A program made the position numbers and the translations under genes. This document shows positions 60,071-64,000 of a stretch of DNA of 64,000 nucleotides, in pieces. The notes under the pieces were generated by a model that made no database searches, had not been told where the DNA came from, and worked only from the letters and a program-made list of their open reading frames with translations. The DNA lies in the NCBI RefSeq assembly GCF_004210375.1, contig NW_027467782.1:31475276-31539275 (forward strand), given 5' to 3'. The stretch's first letter is position 1; each line of letters starts with the position of its first letter. This DNA comes from Tachypleus tridentatus (lineage: Eukaryota; Arthropoda; Merostomata; Xiphosura; Limulidae).

Positions 60071-61830
60071 TTCCTGAACTATTTGGTTTTCAAACATATT
60101 GTTTGAGAAAAAATGTCTTGGTTGTCGAACATAAACTCGGTTCCCGAACAAAGTTGTTTAGCCTGAACCCTGAAATAGCCCGACTGATGAGCTGAACGAC
60201 CGTTCGACCATTTTCGCCCATGCCAAGTTTGCCCAAAACATTTTGCTCACACATGTCGCTCAGTCCACACCCCACTAAAATCTGTTGTGAACGTTTTTTT
60301 TCTAAATATTCTGATTAAATAAGTCATCATGAAGTCAAAGAAGGATAATGAAAGCGGCAAACCAAAAAGAAACGTTGTAAGAGCCACAATAAAGGAGAAA
60401 AAAGATCTTGTAACGAAGTACGAGAGTGGTGTTCGCTTGTCTGACCTTGCTGCACAGTTTGGAATGGCAAAGTCTGTGGTCTGCACCATGCTGAAAAATA
60501 AAGGAGGTGATGTTGCAAAAGGAGTGACAGTGCTTACGAAACAAAGATCACAAACAATGGAAGAGGTGTAAAAAGTGTTGTTGATTTGGGCAAACAAAAA
60601 ACAGTTAACTGGTGATAGCATTTTTGAGACCATCATTTGTGAGAAAGCAAAGCAGTTTTATGCTGACCTCCTGAAAAATACTTCTGGAACGAGTGCTGAT
60701 CCAAGTGATGTCTTTAAGGCTAGTAGGAGTGTTTTGAAAAATATTGGAAGAGAAGTGACATACATAGCTTCGTGAGACATGAGGAGGGTGCTCATTCTAA
60801 CAAAGATGCTGCTGATAAATTTGTCAGGGAATTTAAGGACTATGTAGAAGCTGAGGGTTTTATTCCCGAACAAGTGTTCAACTGTGATGAGACAGGCCTT
60901 TTTTGTAAGAAAATGCCAAAGACAACCTACGTCACCAAGGAGGAGAAGTCACTGCTAGGGCACAAGCCAATGAAGGACAGGCTAACTCTATTGTCATGTA
61001 ATAATGCAAGTGGGGTCTTAAAACTTAAGCCTTTGCTTGTTTACCATTCTGAGAACCCAGTTGTTTTTTTAAAAAAATAATTTTCTGAAAAGAAAATTAA
61101 ATGTCATGTGGAGGGCTAATAGTAAAGTATGACACAGAGTTAACCCTCAGAGAGTTCTGGAAAAATCACTTTAATAATCTCCATTGCTTGAGGATCATAG
61201 ACAAAGCCTGGAAGGAAGTGTCTTTGAGGACCATGAACTCAACCTGGAAGAAATTGCAACCAGATTCAGTATCAGATAGAGATTTTGAAGACTTTGAGTC
61301 TGAGCCTATTGTCGAGGATATTGTCTCACTAGGCAAGTGTATGGGCTTGAATGTGAGTGGTGATGATGTGTAGGAGTTGGTGGAAGACCACAACACTGAG
61401 CTCACCATGGAAGAACTCCAAGACCTTCAGAAGGAGCAGCAACAGAAGGCAACACTGAGGAAGTGTCTTCAGATGAGGAGGAGGGAAGGGAGGGTGTTCC
61501 TAGTTCATTAATCAAGGAAAGTGTGGAAAATAGGGAGAGTTGCAAAGTTTTGTGGAAAAATTTCACCCTGACAAAGCTGTAGCAAACTGCAGCATAAACC
61601 TTTTCAATGACAATGCCATGTCTTACTTCTGAAACATTTTAAAATGCAGGCAGAAACAAATCTTATTAGACAAGTTTTTAGTGAGAAATAGGTCCAGTGA
61701 GTCTCAATCGTGTTGTAGTGGTGCAAAGAGAGAGAAAAGAGAAAAAACCCCAGAAGGAAAGTCACCTGACGTTTTTTATGGAAGGTGACTCCCCTTCCAA
61801 TAATCTTATAACCTTTCATAAGATCACTTC
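60045..61830 (+). mobile_element. Tigger/pogo-type DNA transposon with internal deletion
   Basis: Starts near CAGTGGTATCTTCTTGAATG (60,045), a Tigger-like end. The transposase begins at 60,329 (MKSKKDNESGKPKRNVVRAT). The psq-type helix-turn-helix includes YESGVRLSDLAAQFGMAKS, followed by a CENPB-type DNA-binding part (60,560-60,775, WANKKQLTGDSIFETIICEK). The DDE domain opens at about 60,830 (FKDYVEAEGFIPEQVFNCDE, TGLFCKKMP, HKPMKDRLTLLSCNNASG). After about 61,105 it jumps to the C-terminal part (61,138, ELTLREFWKNHFNNLHCLRI), so the segment with the second and third catalytic acids is missing. There is a stop after MEEV (60,569-60,571). Confidence 0.88.
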
Positions 61831-64000
61831 TTACTCTTCTTTACTCAGCATTTCCCTGCATGCAACCTAAAATCTTGTTTTCCTTATGATTAACTAACAT
61901 ATATTGTCTAGAAGACCTTAGGAACACTAACAATTATGCCTCAATCTTACTTACTTGATTTTTACAATGTCTTAAATGCAATATGAGGTCCAGAAATTTA
62001 TTAACTTCACCTTATTTTAGTTCTTTTATCCTCTGTTCTCTTACACTCCTAGGTATGTTTTAGTATTGTATATAGAATCCAGGTTAACTGGGTAACAACT
62101 AAAATATTCCTGGTTGACCAAGTATGATAATGACTGAAAATGTCTGATGACCATTGCTGTCAGTGAACAAAGGTAATGAGGTGACCTTATTCACTGGACA
62201 AAGAATGTAAGTTGAAATTCTTGATATGAGCCTACTTTCTTTGTTCACACTTTTACTAAATGATCAAGAAGAAAGATGCACTACTTTGAAGAGCTAAATA
62301 TTTAGCATTACAGATATCAATCTTGAAGTAAAGAGGACTGGAAGGTTAAACACCAACCATCTTGTAGAAGAGGAACATTGTATTGTTTGAAATGGTAAGT
62401 GAGCTGCATCAGCTATTCCAATTTATCAGTACAATAATGAATTTTAGTAGTCTGTTCTCTTTATTATACTTTTAAAATTAAACAATAAGTTATTCTCTTG
62501 TAAACACTCTTAAACTCCTATATTTTGTTTGTTTTAATTGATTTTTTTCCTACCTAGTGTACCTGATTTGCATGTTTGTTTGTTTTCTTTAATTAATTTT
62601 TTTACCTAGTGTTTTCCTAGCATCATTACAATATGTTACTGATTTGCATGTTTGTTTGTTTTTTCTCTTCATCATTTAGTACTGAAACTTATGTTAGTGA
62701 ACTTTCTATTTGTCTTTCCTACAAGAAAACATCTCTTAAACAGCAACTTCTATAACTTTTTTAAGAAATAAAAATTCATCCAATGTTTTTAGGTAAAAAT
62801 AAAATATCTTCTATTTCTAAACTATTTGGTTCAGAGACATCTCAAGAAATATTTCTAAAACAGAGGGTTAAAGTCAGAAGCAATGAATTTGCCATTACAG
62901 GCAAGTGCTTACAATCAGATTCGATCATTTATAATATGTAAGACTCATTTAAGTCATATTGTAGATTTGCAGCTATATATACTACATAATAGTAAATGTT
63001 GGTCTGTTCTTTTACATTCTTAACCCTGCATTAGAATTTCACCCTGTATAAAACAGCTGCTCAAATAGGTACAGTAATCTGAAATTACACAAAGTCCATT
63101 ATTTCAATGGCATTTACTGTATATGTATACTAAGAACAATACATCTCTTTGGTAACCTGCTGCTGATATTACCAGCAAGTGGCAACAAGTTAATCCCAAT
63201 CACATTATGTCAGGGCTTACAGAATGTTATCAAGACTGCATAGATTTCTTTGAAGACCTGACTGACAATTGCCATATTTTATATCCAAGAAGCTGCTGTG
63301 GTAGTGACATTTTCCATTATTAAGCTACAAGGTAGGTATCTGGAGGTTTTAAATAAAGCTGCTGATAAACCTAGCAATTTTTATTAGAACTCATAATCAA
63401 GTGTTCTTCATAAACCCAATATAGGAGAACTAAAATTAATTTAGTACATCACTTCTTAGCTTGCAGCCTGAGCAAATATAATTATTGTCAGAAAACAACA
63501 AAATTATAAACCCTGTCATTTTGAAAATCCTTCAAAGGTAATGAGCACATTGTTTTTTTGTAACTTACAAGAGGGTAAAAATTGTAGATAATGGAAAAGT
63601 AATTAAAAGTTTTAATGACATTATAAAATCTAAAAATTATCAAATGTTTATACCCTAGTATTTTAGTAGTATTAAAAAGGATAAACAAATTCTTGCTTTT
63701 ATGACCTTGATGTTATGCACATAAAACACTTTTACAGGGGCATAAAAACTGTCAGTGTTGAGTTCCTTTAGATTTTTTTATGAGTAAAATTTCTGAAGAC
63801 AGTGATTGTATAGACTTATGAAAAGTTAACAAATGTTTGAAAACGTCTTGATATTACTATTTTTGACTACAATTTTCATGATAACAAAACACTGCATTTA
63901 CATCTCAAAAGGTCCAAAATCAAATTCTATGACTACATGATGCACTAAACTCATACCTCACTGAATAACAAAATATACAACATGATTACTCCAGTTATGT
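61831..64000. other. No gene recognised
   Basis: AT-rich, no coding exon. A small direct duplication (TGATTTGCATGTTTGTTTGT) occurs at about 62,565 and 62,640. Confidence 0.5.

Overview
This is an animal (eukaryotic) genomic window: AT-rich, intron-rich and full of transposon remnants, with no prokaryotic features. Three kinds of tRNA-derived SINE, the Tigger, mariner, piggyBac, DIRS-like and Jockey/I-like elements, and the divergence of the one host gene from vertebrates all suggest an arthropod. My best guess is a chelicerate, probably a horseshoe crab, because I recall these SINEs as abundant there. That assignment is inference.

The only host gene I recognise is on the + strand, from about 5,978 to 53,337. 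It is a stretch of ATR, the PI3K-related checkpoint kinase. Eighteen GT-AG-bounded exons encode the end of the helical (HEAT) region and most of the FAT domain. The N-terminal exons and the kinase domain are not in the window. Fifteen exons read without a break. Three are broken: 10,854-11,019 (two net single-base losses), 15,913-16,099 (one single-base loss) and 41,509-41,647 (two in-frame stops by substitution). One further expected exon, between 45,680 and 49,821, was not found. The simplest reading is a decaying ATR copy, possibly a duplicate left by genome duplication. Base-calling errors could explain the indels but less easily the two stops.

The most unusual structure is the tandem array at 33,897-35,611. 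Its 61-bp unit is recognisably derived from the 3' end of the ATR exon at 33,436-33,527, including that exon's 5' splice site and the start of the intron. Diverged copies lie between the exon and the homogenised array. It is therefore an exon-born minisatellite carrying many copies of a donor-like site.

Layout: 1-5,700 SINE, interspersed repeats, a 60-bp minisatellite and an internally deleted LINE. 5,721-5,894 a hairpin MITE. 5,978-26,086 ATR exons with introns holding a 37-bp minisatellite ending in a perfect hairpin, DIRS-like or unclassified repeats, a SINE, hairpin MITEs and a 31-bp minisatellite. 26,830-33,430 a mariner (-) and a Ty3/gypsy element (-). 33,436-35,611 ATR exon plus derived array. 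35,612-41,185 a nearly full-length but dead LINE. 41,509-53,337 the last ATR exons, a SINE, a DIRS-like RT fragment and a 688-bp palindrome. 53,338-64,000 no host exon recognised; it holds a SINE, piggyBac (-), a LINE 5' fragment (-), a SETMAR-type mariner (+) and a Tigger element (+).
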